Assembly: GCF_014236795.1 (NCBI RefSeq)
Contig: NZ_CP049017.1
Span: forward strand, 2,768,001 to 2,832,000
Source: Xanthomonas theicola
GTDB taxonomy: Bacteria > Pseudomonadota > Gammaproteobacteria > Xanthomonadales > Xanthomonadaceae
Length of the DNA stretch: 64,000 nt
Direction: 5' to 3'
Below the pieces are notes generated by a model that saw only the letters and a list, made by a program, of their open reading frames with translations, was not told the origin of the DNA and made no database searches. Of the stretch, positions 52,399 through 62,489 are shown piece after piece (the first letter of the stretch is position 1; the number at the start of each line of letters is the position of its first letter). The position numbers and the translations under genes were made by a program.

Positions 52399-53592
52399 TC
52401 AGTTCGCCTTGGACGCGTCGGGCAGGTTGGCGTGGATGATCTGCGCGATGGCGGCGTCGGCCTGGCCCAGCTGCTGCGCGTAGACGTCGGTGCCCAGCAG
52501 CGTGCCGGTGGCGAACTTGGTCGGCAGCACGCCGCCGTTCTGCTGGTGCAGGTTCACGTCCACCTTCATCGACAGGCCGATGCGCAGCGGGTTCTGCGCC
52601 AGCTGCTTGGGATCGACGGCGATGCGCACCGGCACGCGCTGCACGATCTTGATCCAGTTGCCGCTGGCGTTCTGCGCCGGCAGCAGCGAGAACGCGCTAC
52701 CGGTACCCAGGCCCAGGCTCTGCACCGTGCCCTGGTAGCGCACCGCACCGCCGTACAGGTCCGACTCCAGCTCCACCGGCTGGCCCAGGCGCATGTGCTT
52801 GAGCTGGGTTTCCTTGAAGTTGGCTTCCACCCACACCTGCTCCAGCGGCACCACCGCCATCAGCGCCGCGCCGGGCTGCACGCGCTGCCCGACCTGCACC
52901 GAGCGCCGCGCGACGTAGCCGGAGACCGGCGCGACGATCGCGCTGCGGGCGTTGTTGAGGAAGGCCTGGCGCACCTGCGCGGCGGCGGCCTGCACGTCGG
53001 GCTGGCGGGCCACGCCGTTGTCGTCGATCAGCGCGCGGTTGCGCGCCACCGTCTCGCGCGAACCGCTGACCGCGGCCTCGGCGGCGGCCAGCTGGTCGCG
53101 CGCATGCGCCAGTTCCTCGGCGGAAATCGCCCCGCTGGCGACCAGGCTGCTGCGGCGGGCGACGTCGGCGCGGGCGCGCTGCAGCGTCGCCTGCTGCGAC
53201 GACAGTTCGGCCTGCGCGCCTTCCACGCTGCGGAACAGGCCGCGCACCTGGCGCACGCTGCGCGCCAGGTTGGCCTCGGCCTGCTGCAACGCGACCTGGG
53301 TGTCGGCCGGATCCAGCTTGACCAGCAACTGGCCGCGCTCCACGCGCATGCCGTCGTCGGCGCCGATGCCGACCACGGTGCCGGCGACCATCGGCGTGAT
53401 CTGCACCAGGTTGCCCTGCACGTAGGCGTCGTCGGTGTCTTCGTGCCAGCGGCCGGAGACGAAGTACCAGATCGCCAGCGCGACCAGCACCAGCACCACC
53501 ACCACGGCCAGGCCGCGCAGCAACCGGCCGCGCCGGCTGCGGCCGGGGGCGGGGCCGGGGGCGGAGGAATCGGGAGTCGTTGTCTGGTTCAT
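52399..53592 (-). CDS. emrA: EmrA-type periplasmic adaptor (membrane fusion protein)
   Basis: A 397 aa HlyD-family adaptor. An N-terminal cytoplasmic tail and one membrane helix (residues 27-46) are followed by DTDDAYVQGNLVQITPMVAGTVV (lipoyl half), a long coiled coil (about 90-215), AFLNNARSAIVAPVSGYVARRSVQVGQRV (second lipoyl half), WVEANFKETQLKHMRLGQPVELESD and a beta-barrel domain. It links EmrB to the outer-membrane factor. It begins 10 bp after emrC. Confidence 0.93.
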   Translation of the reverse strand: MNQTTTPDSSAPGPAPGRSRRGRLLRGLAVVVVLVLVALAIWYFVSGRWHEDTDDAYVQGNLVQITPMVAGTVVGIGADDGMRVERGQLLVKLDPADTQVALQQAEANLARSVRQVRGLFRSVEGAQAELSSQQATLQRARADVARRSSLVASGAISAEELAHARDQLAAAEAAVSGSRETVARNRALIDDNGVARQPDVQAAAAQVRQAFLNNARSAIVAPVSGYVARRSVQVGQRVQPGAALMAVVPLEQVWVEANFKETQLKHMRLGQPVELESDLYGGAVRYQGTVQSLGLGTGSAFSLLPAQNASGNWIKIVQRVPVRIAVDPKQLAQNPLRIGLSMKVDVNLHQQNGGVLPTKFATGTLLGTDVYAQQLGQADAAIAQIIHANLPDASKAN

Positions 53593-53602
53593 TGCAGCGG
53601 TC

Positions 53603-55096
53603 TCAGGAATGCGAAACGGAAGAGGTCGACGGCGCGTCGGCCGCGGGGGTGGCGTCGTAGCCGCCGCCCAGCGCCTGGTTCAGGCGCACCGACACCAGGA
53701 TCTGGTTGGATTGCAGCACGGCCAGGCGCTGCTGCGCCTCGAGCAGCGGCTGCTGCACGCTCAGCACCTCCAGGTAGTTGCCGATGCCGGCCCGGTAGCG
53801 CTGCTGCGCCAGGTCGAAGGCGGCCTGCGCGGTGCCCACCGCCTGCGCCTGCTGCTGCGCCTGCTGCGCCAGCGAACGCGCCGCGTTGGCCTGGTCGGCC
53901 ACCTCGCGCAGCGCCGCCACCAACGCCTGGTTGTAGCTGGCCACGGCCAGGTCGTATTGCGCGTCGCGCTCGGCCAGCTGGCTGCGCAGGCGGCCGCTGT
54001 CGAACAGCGGCAGGCTCAGGCTGGGCGCGAACACGCCGAGCAGCGCATCGTGCTTGAACAGGTCGCCGAGGTCGGTGGCGGCCACACCGCCGAGCGCGAG
54101 CAAGTTGATGCTGGGGTAGAACTGCGCCTTGGCCGCGCCGATGCCCTGCGCCGCCGCCTCGGCCCGCCAACGCGCGGCGACCACGTCGGGCCGGCGCCCG
54201 AGCAGGTCGCTCGGCAGCACCGACGGCAGCTGCACCGTCACCGGGTCGAGCGGGCGCGGGCGCGCGATCTGCAGGCCGCGGTCCGGACCGCGGCCGAGCA
54301 AGGCCGCCAGCGCGGTGCGCGCCTCGTCGATCTGCTGCTGCGCCGCCTGTTGCTGCTGGCGCGCCGCCGGCACCCGCGCCTGCGCCTGGCGCAGCTGCAG
54401 GTCGCTGTCGATGCCGGCGTCGCGACGTTGCTGCACCAGCTTCAGGCTGTCGTTCGAGCGCGCCAGTTCCTCGCCGGCCAGGTCGTACAGGCGCCAGGCG
54501 TAGCCGAGCTGCGCATAGGCGCGGGCCACGCCGGCCGACAGGTCCAGGCGCGCGGCCTGCGCATCGACTTGCGCCGCATGCGCCTGATCCACCGCCGCTT
54601 CCCAGGCGGCGCGCTTGCCGCCCCACAGGTCCAAGCCGTAGCTGAAGTCCAGCAGCGCCTGCTCGTTGTGGATGTACTTGCCGCCGATCTTGTCGCCGGC
54701 CAGCCCCTTGGGCAGCTGCAGCCCGGTGTAGCCGGCCGACAGCGACAGCTTGGCGCCGCGGTCGGCGTTGGCCGCGCCGGCCTGTGCCTGCGCCAGGCGC
54801 AGGCGCGCGTCGGCCGCCTCCAGGTCCGGGGTGCCCTGCAACGCTTCGGCGATCAGCGCGTCGAGCTGCGGGTCGCCCAGCGCGGTCCACCAGTCCTGCT
54901 GCGGCCAGGCGGCCGGCGCCAGCCGGTCGGCGGCCAGGGTCTTGCCGGCCTGCAGTTGCCGGTCGGGGTCGAGCCGGCGGCCCTGCGGCTCCAGGCCGCG
55001 GCTGCTGGCGCAGGCGGCCAGCGCCAAGGTGAATGCCGCGGCCGCGAACGGGCGCAGGCGATGGGACGAAGCGGAGAGATTCATGAGCGGATTCAT
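53603..55096 (-). CDS. emrC: EmrC-type outer-membrane efflux lipoprotein (NodT/OprM family)
   Basis: A 497 aa outer-membrane factor. The signal peptide ends in the lipobox LALAACASS. Two OEP repeats follow: [31 protein letters not shown] opens the first, and [23 protein letters not shown] with [25 protein letters not shown] marks the second. It forms the trimeric exit duct for EmrAB. The ATG at 55096 overlaps the emrR stop (ATGA), so I prefer it over the ATG at 55084. A dedicated outer-membrane gene in the emr operon is typical of Stenotrophomonas and Xanthomonas. Confidence 0.9.
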   Translation of the reverse strand: MNPLMNLSASSHRLRPFAAAAFTLALAACASSRGLEPQGRRLDPDRQLQAGKTLAADRLAPAAWPQQDWWTALGDPQLDALIAEALQGTPDLEAADARLRLAQAQAGAANADRGAKLSLSAGYTGLQLPKGLAGDKIGGKYIHNEQALLDFSYGLDLWGGKRAAWEAAVDQAHAAQVDAQAARLDLSAGVARAYAQLGYAWRLYDLAGEELARSNDSLKLVQQRRDAGIDSDLQLRQAQARVPAARQQQQAAQQQIDEARTALAALLGRGPDRGLQIARPRPLDPVTVQLPSVLPSDLLGRRPDVVAARWRAEAAAQGIGAAKAQFYPSINLLALGGVAATDLGDLFKHDALLGVFAPSLSLPLFDSGRLRSQLAERDAQYDLAVASYNQALVAALREVADQANAARSLAQQAQQQAQAVGTAQAAFDLAQQRYRAGIGNYLEVLSVQQPLLEAQQRLAVLQSNQILVSVRLNQALGGGYDATPAADAPSTSSVSHS

Positions 55097-55542
55097 GGCG
55101 AATTGAGGGAGTCGCGGACGCGGGTCAACAGCGACGTGAGGTGCTCGCGCTCGGCGGCGGAGAGGTCGCGCAGCGCGCTGGCGATGGCCTCGTCGCCGCG
55201 TTGCTTGAGCTGCTGCCACAGCGCGCGGCCTTCGTCGGTCAGCACGATCTGCAGCGCGCGGCGGTCCTGCGCATGCGCTTCACGGCGCACCCAGCCCAGG
55301 TCCTGGAACTTGTCCAGCAGGCGGGTGACCGCGCTGGGGTTCTGGTCGATGGCCTGGGCCAATTCGTTGGCGGTGCATGGCGACATGTGCGCCAGCGCCT
55401 TCATGCCGAGGTAGTGACCGAAGCAGAGATCGAGCTCCAGTTCGGCCATGGACCGATCGAGGCAGCGCATCAGGCCGTCGCGCACCTGCCGCAGCAGCAA
55501 ACCGAACGATGGGGGGCCAGGGGGGGAGGAGGCAGTGGTCAT
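55093..55542 (-). CDS. emrR: MarR-family regulator EmrR
   Basis: A 149 aa winged-helix regulator, expected to repress its own operon until a drug or uncoupler binds. The fold is visible: [24 protein letters not shown], then [31 protein letters not shown] (recognition helix) and the wing [22 protein letters not shown] chose ATG 55542. An ATG at 55560 lies inside the predicted promoter, and no ribosome binding site precedes either, so the transcript may be leaderless. The stop overlaps emrC. Confidence 0.9.
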   Translation of the reverse strand: MTTASSPPGPPSFGLLLRQVRDGLMRCLDRSMAELELDLCFGHYLGMKALAHMSPCTANELAQAIDQNPSAVTRLLDKFQDLGWVRREAHAQDRRALQIVLTDEGRALWQQLKQRGDEAIASALRDLSAAEREHLTSLLTRVRDSLNSP

Positions 55543-55548
55543 GGCCGC

Positions 55549-55577
55549 AATTATTTTCATTTGCAAATATATGTCAA
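55549..55577 (-). promoter_or_regulatory. Promoter and operator of emrR-emrC-emrA-emrB
   Basis: On the minus strand a perfect TTGACA (55577-55572) is followed after 16 bp by AATAAT (55555-55550), a good sigma70 pair. The spacer contains the 10 bp palindrome ATTTGCAAAT, a natural MarR-type operator that would block RNA polymerase. Transcription would begin near 55543, next to the chosen emrR start. Confidence 0.7.
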
Positions 55578-55866
55578 GGAAATATACCGAATCCAAGTGA
55601 ATGCTGCGTTGCAGCAGCGCAACGCTGGCGGCACCCCCCTCGCCGCGACGGCGGATCGCACTGCGGCGCGGTCCGATCGCCGAGCCGGCCTACCCCGTGG
55701 GCCGTCGTACGCGGGCGGCTTGCTCCCCGGCGCCGTCGTCGACGCCTTGCGCGCCATTCGCGCGCCAGCGCGACGCGCGGCTTGGCATCGCCGGCCGCAT
55801 CCGGATAATCGACCGGCTGACCTGCGGCACCCGCCGCCGCGTTCCCCCCATAGGTGTTCCCTGCGC
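55578..55866. other. Intergenic region between emrR and parC
   Basis: 289 bp separating divergent emrR and parC. The emr side is AT-rich; the rest is GC-rich and has no gene. No clear ribosome binding site precedes parC (TTCCCTGCGC before the ATG). Confidence 0.5.
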
Positions 55867-58110
55867 ATGACCGATCTCGCCCGCCCCGCCTTCCATGGTT
55901 TCGAACAGCTGCCGCTGCGCGAATACGCCGAACGCGCCTACCTCGACTACTCCATGTACGTGGTGCTGGACCGCGCCCTGCCGTTCCTCGGCGACGGCCT
56001 GAAGCCGGTGCAGCGGCGCATCGTCTATGCGATGAGCGAGCTGGGCCTGAACGCGGCGGCCAAACCGAAGAAGTCCGCGCGCACCGTCGGCGACGTGATC
56101 GGCAAGTACCACCCGCATGGCGACAGCGCCTGCTACGAAGCCCTGGTGCTGATGGCGCAGCCGTTCTCGTACCGCTACCCGCTGATCGAGGGCCAGGGCA
56201 ACTTCGGCTCCACCGACGATCCCAAGTCGTTCGCGGCGATGCGCTACACCGAATCCAAGCTGACCCCGATCGCCGAGGTGCTGCTCGGCGAGTTGGGCCA
56301 GGGTACGGTGGACTGGTCGCCGAACTTCGACGGCACCCTGGACGAGCCGACCTGGATGCCGGCGCGGTTGCCGCACCTGCTGCTCAACGGCACCACCGGC
56401 ATCGCCGTGGGTATGGCCACCGACGTGCCGCCGCACAACCTCAACGAGATCGTCGCCGCGCTGATCCACCTGCTCGACGATCCGGACGCCAGCGTCGCCG
56501 ACCTGTGCGAACACGTGCGCGGCCCCGACTACCCGACCAGCGCCGAGATCATCACCCCGGCCGCCGACCTGCGCGCGCTCTACGAGACCGGGCACGGCAG
56601 CGCGCGCGCGCGCGCCACGTTCCAGAAGGAACACGCCAACATCGTGGTCACCGCGCTGCCCTACCAGGTGTCGCCGTCGAAGGTGATCGAGCAGATCGCG
56701 CAGCAGATGCGCGCCAAGAAGCTGCCGTGGCTGGAGGACATCCGCGACGAGTCCGACCACGCCAACCCGGTGCGGGTGGTGCTGGTGCCGCGCTCCAACC
56801 GGGTCGACGCCGAGCAGTTGATGGGCCACCTGTTCGCCACCACCGACCTGGAGCGCAGCTACCGGGTCAACCTCAACGTGATCGGCCTGGACGGCCGCCC
56901 GCAGGTCAAGAACCTCAAGACCCTGCTGGAGGAATGGCTGCGCTTCCGCAGCGACACCGTGGTGCGCCGGCTCAACCATCGCCTGGAGAAGGTGGAGCGG
57001 CGCCTGCACCTGTTGCAAGGCCTGCTGGTCGCGTTCCTCAACCTGGACGAAGTGATCCGCATCATCCGCGGCGAGGACGAGCCCAAGCCGGCGCTGATCG
57101 CGCGCTTCGGGCTGAGCGAGGAACAGGCCGACTACATCCTGGAAACCCGCCTGCGCCAGCTGGCGCGGCTGGAGGAGATGAAGATCCGCGGCGAGCAGGA
57201 CGCGCTGGCCAAGGAGCGCGAACAGCTGCAGGCGGTGCTGGCCAGCAAGACCAAGCTGAAGAAGATGATCAAGGACGAGCTGGTCGCCGACGCCAAGAAG
57301 TTCGGCGACGCGCGGCGCTCGCCGTTGGTGCAGCGCGGCGCGGCGCAGGCGATCGACGAGACCGAGCTGGTGCCGAGCGAGCCGATGACCGTCGTGATGT
57401 CGGAGAAGGGCTGGATCCGCGCGGCCAAGGGCCACGACGTGGATCCGGCCGGCCTGTCCTATCGCGACGGCGACAGCCTGCTGGCGGCGGTGCGCGGGCG
57501 CAGCACGCAGCAGGTGGCGTTCCTGGATTCGGAAGGCCGCGCCTACTCCACGCTGGCCCATACCCTGCCCTCGGCGCGCGGCAACGGTGAGCCGCTGACG
57601 GGGCGCTTCTCTCCCGCGTCCGGCGCGTCGTTCCAGGCCATGGCCAGCGGCGACAACGACAGCCGGCTGGTGCTGGCGTCCTCGCACGGCTACGGCTTCG
57701 TCACCCGCTTCGAGAACCTGACCAGCCGCAACAAGGCCGGCAAGGCGATGCTCCACCTGACCCCGAACGCGAAGGTGCTGCCGCCGGCCTCGGTCGGCAA
57801 TGCCGCGACCGACCGCATCGTCGCGGTGACCAGCGCCGGCCACCTGCTGGCGTTCCCGATCGCCGACCTGCCCGAGCTGGACAAGGGCAAGGGCAACAAG
57901 CTCATCGACATCCCCAAGGCCAAGCTCGGCACCGAGCGGGTGGTGGCGATCGCCGCGGTCGCGCCGGGCAACACGCTGCTGGTGAAGAGCGGCCAGCGCA
58001 CCATGTCGCTGTCGTTCAAGGACCTGGACGCGTACCTGGGCGCGCGCGCCAGCCGCGGCGGACTGCTGCCGCGCGGCTGGCAGAAGGTGGACGATCTGGC
58101 GGTGGAGTGA
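55867..58110 (+). CDS. parC: DNA topoisomerase IV subunit A
   Basis: DNA-cleaving subunit of topoisomerase IV, 747 aa, which separates sister chromosomes with ParE. The catalytic Tyr127 is in [10 protein letters not shown]. The quinolone-resistance region reads [13 protein letters not shown], with Ser87 and Glu91 at the positions equal to E. coli Ser80 and Glu84, so no classical resistance change is seen. The C-terminal domain (after about residue 500) has degenerate pinwheel repeats such as [16 protein letters not shown] and [15 protein letters not shown], and no GyrA box, which separates it from gyrA. The length fits ParC. Confidence 0.95.
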   Translation: MTDLARPAFHGFEQLPLREYAERAYLDYSMYVVLDRALPFLGDGLKPVQRRIVYAMSELGLNAAAKPKKSARTVGDVIGKYHPHGDSACYEALVLMAQPFSYRYPLIEGQGNFGSTDDPKSFAAMRYTESKLTPIAEVLLGELGQGTVDWSPNFDGTLDEPTWMPARLPHLLLNGTTGIAVGMATDVPPHNLNEIVAALIHLLDDPDASVADLCEHVRGPDYPTSAEIITPAADLRALYETGHGSARARATFQKEHANIVVTALPYQVSPSKVIEQIAQQMRAKKLPWLEDIRDESDHANPVRVVLVPRSNRVDAEQLMGHLFATTDLERSYRVNLNVIGLDGRPQVKNLKTLLEEWLRFRSDTVVRRLNHRLEKVERRLHLLQGLLVAFLNLDEVIRIIRGEDEPKPALIARFGLSEEQADYILETRLRQLARLEEMKIRGEQDALAKEREQLQAVLASKTKLKKMIKDELVADAKKFGDARRSPLVQRGAAQAIDETELVPSEPMTVVMSEKGWIRAAKGHDVDPAGLSYRDGDSLLAAVRGRSTQQVAFLDSEGRAYSTLAHTLPSARGNGEPLTGRFSPASGASFQAMASGDNDSRLVLASSHGYGFVTRFENLTSRNKAGKAMLHLTPNAKVLPPASVGNAATDRIVAVTSAGHLLAFPIADLPELDKGKGNKLIDIPKAKLGTERVVAIAAVAPGNTLLVKSGQRTMSLSFKDLDAYLGARASRGGLLPRGWQKVDDLAVE

Positions 58111-58111
58111 T

Positions 58112-58167
58112 CAGGGAGCCGGGATTCGGGATTGGTGACGGCCAATCGGCCCTTTCGGGCCGATTGG
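58112..58167. terminator. Repeat and bidirectional hairpin between parC and bfr
   Basis: A short GGGATTCGGGATTGG repeat (about 58121-58135) is followed by an 11 bp perfect stem, CCAATCGGCCC (58142-58152) with GGGCCGATTGG (58157-58167), around a TTTC loop. It lies between convergent genes and probably ends both transcripts, though T runs are short. Confidence 0.65.
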
Positions 58168-58194
58168 TCTACTTGGCAGGACGCTCGCGGGCCG

Positions 58195-58677
58195 TCACTC
58201 CGCTACCCCGGCGCCGATCTTCGAAGTCTGGTACAGGGCCAGGCCGATGCGCCTGATCAGGCCCAACTGCTGTTCCAGCCACCAGGCGTGGTCTTCCTCG
58301 GTATCCTGCAACTGCTCAAGCAGGATGTCGCGGCTGACGTAGTCGCCGTGCCGCTCGCACAGCGCCATGCCCGCCGCCAGGTTCGCGCGCACCTCGTATT
58401 CGACCTGCAGGTCCTTTTCCAGCATGTCCTCGACCGTGCGGCCCGGCGCGAACGCGTGCGGGCGCATGTCCGGGTCGCCTTCCAGGAACAGGATGCGCCG
58501 CAGCAGCGCGTCGGCGTGCTCGGTCTCCTCTTCCATCTCGTGGTGGATGCGCGCGTACAGCACCTGCAGGCCCTGGTCCTCGTAGCGCCGCGAATGGATG
58601 AAATACTGGTCGCGTGCGGCGAGCTCGCCGCGCAGCAGGTCCTTGAGGCATTGCACAACGTCAGGGTGTCCCTTCAT
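58195..58677 (-). CDS. bfr: Bacterioferritin, lacking the heme-ligand methionine
   Basis: Iron-storage protein of 160 aa that forms a 24-mer shell and oxidises Fe(II). The ferroxidase ligands are in place: Glu18 ([13 protein letters not shown]), Glu51 and His54 ([10 protein letters not shown]), Glu93 (DLQVEYEV), and a Glu/His pair in [14 protein letters not shown]. The residue equal to E. coli Met52, which binds heme between subunits, is Thr52. So this Bfr probably does not bind heme the normal way, unless it co-assembles with another chain. The start at [11 protein letters not shown] matches the family; an upstream ATG at 58710 adds an unlikely tail. Confidence 0.9.
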   Translation of the reverse strand: MKGHPDVVQCLKDLLRGELAARDQYFIHSRRYEDQGLQVLYARIHHEMEEETEHADALLRRILFLEGDPDMRPHAFAPGRTVEDMLEKDLQVEYEVRANLAAGMALCERHGDYVSRDILLEQLQDTEEDHAWWLEQQLGLIRRIGLALYQTSKIGAGVAE

Positions 58678-58835
58678 CGGGGCAGGCTCCGTGTCATCCG
58701 AGACGGCCATAATGCCCGAGCCGCGCGCGCGACGTTCCAATCGGAATCATTAGCATCCCGGTTCCCGCGCGCGGCGACGCGGAAGCGACACGCAGCCGCG
58801 CCTACACTTCAGGATTGGCCGACGGAGAAGCGCGG

Positions 58836-61214
58836 ATGCGGAACAGGCGGGCACGATGGGGGCGATGGCTGGCGGCGCTGGCGATCGCGGCGGTGCTGCT
58901 GCTGTGGCTGCTGCTGCGCGGCAGCCTGGCCACACTCGACGGCCAGGCCGATCTGGACGGCTTGGCGGCGCCGGTGCGGATCCAGCGCGACGCCCTCGGC
59001 GTGGTCGGCATCGACGCCGGCAGCGAAGCCGATGCAATGCGCGCGCTCGGCTACGTGCATGCGCAGGAGCGCTACTTCGAAATGGACCTGATGCGCCGCG
59101 CCGCCGCCGGCGAGCTGTCCGCGTTGCTCGGCAACGCCACCCTCGCCACGGACCAGCAGCGCCGCGTGCACCGTTTGCGCGCGCGCGCCACCGCGCAACT
59201 GGCCGGCTTCGGCGGCAGCCATGGCGCGGCATTGCGGGCCTACAGCGCCGGCGTCAATGGCGGCCTGCACGCGCTGCGGGTGCGGCCGTGGCCGTATCTG
59301 CTGCTGTTCAAGGCCCCGCGCGCATGGCAGCCGGTGGACTCGGCACTCGCCGGCGAGGCGATGTATTTCGACCTGCAAGGCACGCAATCCGGCCGCGAAC
59401 TGGGGCTGTACCGCCTGCAGCAGCACTTGCCGGCAGCGCTGTTCGCGCTGCTGCGCCACGACGGCAGCAGTTGGGACGCCGCCCTGCACACGCCGGCACG
59501 CGGCGACGCGGTCCTGCCCGACGCCAGCCAGGTCGACCTGCGCCACCTGCCGGACGCCGCGCCCAGCGGCGGCGTCCAGGAGCCTGCCGCACCCGGCAGC
59601 AACAACTGGGCGATCGCCGGCAGCCGCAGCAAGGACGGCCGCGCCATCGTCGCCAACGACATGCATCTGCGGCTGGGTGCGCCCAGCCTGTGGTTCCGGG
59701 TGCGGCTGCGCTACGCCGACGCGCAGGCGCCGGGCGGCCGCGTGGATGTCGCCGGCTTTTCGCTGCCGGGCCTGCCGGCGGTCGTCGTCGGCAGCAACGG
59801 CCATGTCGCCTGGGGCTTCACCAACAGCTATGCCGACACCTCCGACTGGTACCGGGTGAGCCCCTGCGCCGCCAGGCCGCAACCCGGCTGCACGGCGGTC
59901 GTCCGTCACCGCGAACGGATCGAGGTGGCCGGCGGCGCGGAGGTCGCGCTGGAAGTGGAAGACACCGTGTACGGTCCGATCCTGCGGCACGAGCCGGACG
60001 GCAGCGCGCTGGCGCAGCGCTGGGTGGCGCACCTGCCCGGCGCGCTGAACCTGGGGCTGGCCGATCTGGCCCGCGCCGATTCCCTCGCCGGCGCCTTCGC
60101 CAGCGCGCAGCACATCGCCACGCCTGCGCAGAACCTGGTGCTGGCCGACGCGGCCGGCCGCATCGGCTGGCGCGTGCTCGGCGCGCTGCCGGTACGCGGC
60201 GCCGACTGCGCGGTCGACGAACCGGTCCACGACGTCCGCGCGACGGTACCGCCGGCACGGCGCTGCGCACCCTGGCCGATCTCCACCGTGCACTCGCCAC
60301 AGCGGATCGACCCCGCCGATGGACAGCTGTGGACCGCCAATGCGCGCGTGGTCGGCGGCGACGAACTGGCGCTGCTCGGCGATGGCGGATACGCGCTGGG
60401 CGCGCGCGCGCGGCAGATCCGCGACGACCTGCGCCTGCGCCAACAGCACGACGAGCGCCAATTGCTGGCGATCCAACTCGATGACCGCGCGCTGCTGCTG
60501 CAGCGCTGGTGGGCGCTGCTGCAACGACACGACAATGCCGCCGCCACGCCCGCGCTGCACGCGCTGGCGCAGGCCAGCAAGCACTGGGAAGGCCACGCCG
60601 GCACCGATTCGGTGAGCTACCGGCTGGTGCGCGCCTGGCGCCTGGCGCTGCTGGCGCGGATCCGCGACGGCCTGACCGCCCCGGCCCGCGCCCGCTCGGG
60701 CGCGGATGAGGCGATGCCGCCGCTGCCGCAGTTGGAGGCGGTGGCATGGCCGCTGCTGCAACAGCAGCCGGCGCATCTGCTGCCGCGCCGCTACGGCAGC
60801 TGGCAGGCGTTGCTGGAAGACGCCGCAGTCGAGGTCCGCGACACGCTCGGCCAGCACGGTCCGCTGGCGCAGCGCAGTTGGGGCGAACAGAACACCGCCG
60901 CGATCTGCCATCCGCTGGCACGATCGCTGCCTGCGTTGCTGCAGCGCTGGCTGTGCATGCCGGCCGCGCCGCTGGCGGGCGACAACGACATGCCGCGGGT
61001 GCAGCGTCCGGACTTCGGCGCCTCCGAGCGCATGGTGGTGGCGCCTGGACACGAGGCCGACGGCATCGTGCACATGCCCGGCGGCCAGAGCGGCCATCCG
61101 CTGTCGCCGTTCTGGGGCGCCGGCCACGAGGACTGGGTGCGCGGCCGCGCCTCGCCGTTCCTGCCCGGCCCCGCGCGCTACACGCTGACATTACGGCCGC
61201 CTGCGCGACAATGA
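58836..61214 (+). CDS. Penicillin acylase-family N-terminal nucleophile amidase
   Basis: A 792 aa Ntn hydrolase, anchored or exported by an N-terminal hydrophobic segment (residues 11-28). The alpha part contains ALGYVHAQERYFEMDLMRRAAAGELS, the usual substrate-pocket region. The spacer ends before APGSNNWAIAGSRS, where Ser255 would become the N-terminal nucleophile of the beta chain after self-cleavage. The beta part has ANDMHLRLGAPSLWF, VVGSNGHVAWGFTNSYADTSDWY and MPGGQSGHPLSPFWGAGHEDWV. Substrates of the family range from penicillins to acyl-homoserine lactones and cannot be read from sequence. I chose ATG 58836 with GGAG upstream. Confidence 0.88.
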   Translation: MRNRRARWGRWLAALAIAAVLLLWLLLRGSLATLDGQADLDGLAAPVRIQRDALGVVGIDAGSEADAMRALGYVHAQERYFEMDLMRRAAAGELSALLGNATLATDQQRRVHRLRARATAQLAGFGGSHGAALRAYSAGVNGGLHALRVRPWPYLLLFKAPRAWQPVDSALAGEAMYFDLQGTQSGRELGLYRLQQHLPAALFALLRHDGSSWDAALHTPARGDAVLPDASQVDLRHLPDAAPSGGVQEPAAPGSNNWAIAGSRSKDGRAIVANDMHLRLGAPSLWFRVRLRYADAQAPGGRVDVAGFSLPGLPAVVVGSNGHVAWGFTNSYADTSDWYRVSPCAARPQPGCTAVVRHRERIEVAGGAEVALEVEDTVYGPILRHEPDGSALAQRWVAHLPGALNLGLADLARADSLAGAFASAQHIATPAQNLVLADAAGRIGWRVLGALPVRGADCAVDEPVHDVRATVPPARRCAPWPISTVHSPQRIDPADGQLWTANARVVGGDELALLGDGGYALGARARQIRDDLRLRQQHDERQLLAIQLDDRALLLQRWWALLQRHDNAAATPALHALAQASKHWEGHAGTDSVSYRLVRAWRLALLARIRDGLTAPARARSGADEAMPPLPQLEAVAWPLLQQQPAHLLPRRYGSWQALLEDAAVEVRDTLGQHGPLAQRSWGEQNTAAICHPLARSLPALLQRWLCMPAAPLAGDNDMPRVQRPDFGASERMVVAPGHEADGIVHMPGGQSGHPLSPFWGAGHEDWVRGRASPFLPGPARYTLTLRPPARQ

Positions 61215-61282
61215 GCGATCGGCGCGCCGGCGGCGCGCGGCGCCGCGACGATCCCTCCTCCCCCAAGCGGAGCCTGTACCCG

Positions 61283-62326
61283 ATGAATCCACGCCCCCTG
61301 CTCGCCCTGTTGTTGCCGCTCGCCGCCTGCCTGAGCAGCGGCCGCGCCACGGCAGCCACGCCCGCGCCTGCCGCGGCCACCGCCTGCAGCGTGCGCGCCG
61401 AACCGGGCGACGACCTGCAGGCCGCGGTCGACCGCGTACCCAACGACGGCAAGCCGGCCACGGTCTGCCTGAGCGCCGGCGACTTCCACGTGACCAAGCT
61501 GCTGTCGATCCAGCGCGACGGCCTGCGCCTGCGCGGCCAGGGCGATGCCACGGTGCTGCGCATGCGCGACGGCGTGCAGCAGCCGGTCATCGTGGTCGGC
61601 GACTACCAGAACGAACGCCCGCAGCGCCCGATCCGCGACGTCGGCATCGAGCAATTGCAGATCGTCGGCGGCAGCGCCGACCAGGAATTCATGCCCGAAC
61701 GCCCGTACCTGAGCAACAGTCTGGTGGTGGTGCGCGCCGGCCAGAACATCCGCCTGTCCGGACTGCGCGTGAGCAAATGCCGCAGCGCCTGCCTGCTCAG
61801 CGAGTACGACAGCCGCGACCTGCTGATCGAGCGCAACGACGTGTCCGGCGCGATCTGGGACGGGGTCTCATTCAACCGCAGCGCCAAGGTCAGGCTGATC
61901 GACAACTACATCCACGACAACGTGGCCGCCGGCATCACCACCGAACACCTGGAAGACAGCGAGATCCGCAACAACCGCCTGGAGCGCAACGGCAGCCAGG
62001 GCGTGTACCTGGCCGATGCGCGGCGCAACCTGTTCGTCGGCAACCAGTTCACCGACAACAAGGGCGCCGGCATCTACCTGGCCTGCTCGATCCGCCAGCG
62101 CACCCCGGAAATCCTGTGCTGGGACAACAGCATGAGCCAGGACAACACGTTCGATGGCAACATCTTCAAGGGCAATCCCTACACCTACATGATCGGCGTG
62201 GATCGTGCAGCCAACTGCACCGGCGCAGACTTCCGCCCCAACCTGTGGCGCAGGAACAACCAGGCCGACGCCTCCGGCATCGACATCCAGCCCGAGCGCT
62301 ACGGGCGCTGCGTGCGCTTCGAATAG
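61283..62326 (+). CDS. Exported parallel beta-helix protein
   Basis: A 347 aa protein with a signal peptide that could be a lipobox (LPLAACLSS) or a type I site (RATA-A). The mature part is a right-handed parallel beta-helix of pectin-lyase-like repeats: GIEQLQIVGG, NIRLSGLRVSK, DLLIERNDVSGAIWDGVSF, VRLIDNYIHDNVAAGI, DSEIRNNRLERNGSQGVYL and NLFVGNQFTDNKGAGIYL. Such proteins may bind or modify polysaccharide; no catalytic signature is certain. It starts 69 bp after the amidase in the same direction, with GGAG upstream of the ATG. Confidence 0.78.
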   Translation: MNPRPLLALLLPLAACLSSGRATAATPAPAAATACSVRAEPGDDLQAAVDRVPNDGKPATVCLSAGDFHVTKLLSIQRDGLRLRGQGDATVLRMRDGVQQPVIVVGDYQNERPQRPIRDVGIEQLQIVGGSADQEFMPERPYLSNSLVVVRAGQNIRLSGLRVSKCRSACLLSEYDSRDLLIERNDVSGAIWDGVSFNRSAKVRLIDNYIHDNVAAGITTEHLEDSEIRNNRLERNGSQGVYLADARRNLFVGNQFTDNKGAGIYLACSIRQRTPEILCWDNSMSQDNTFDGNIFKGNPYTYMIGVDRAANCTGADFRPNLWRRNNQADASGIDIQPERYGRCVRFE

Positions 62327-62489
62327 GCGCCGTCGCGGCCGCGAGCCGCCCTCGCGCGGTTGCGGGCATCGAAAGCGGACCGTCCCCGGCGCAAGCAGCC
62401 ACGCCGCCGTCCTGCACGGTCGCGGCGGCGGCGTGGCACGGACGATCCAGCCGCAGCCGACAGCGGCCTCGCCAGCCGCGCGACGGCGC

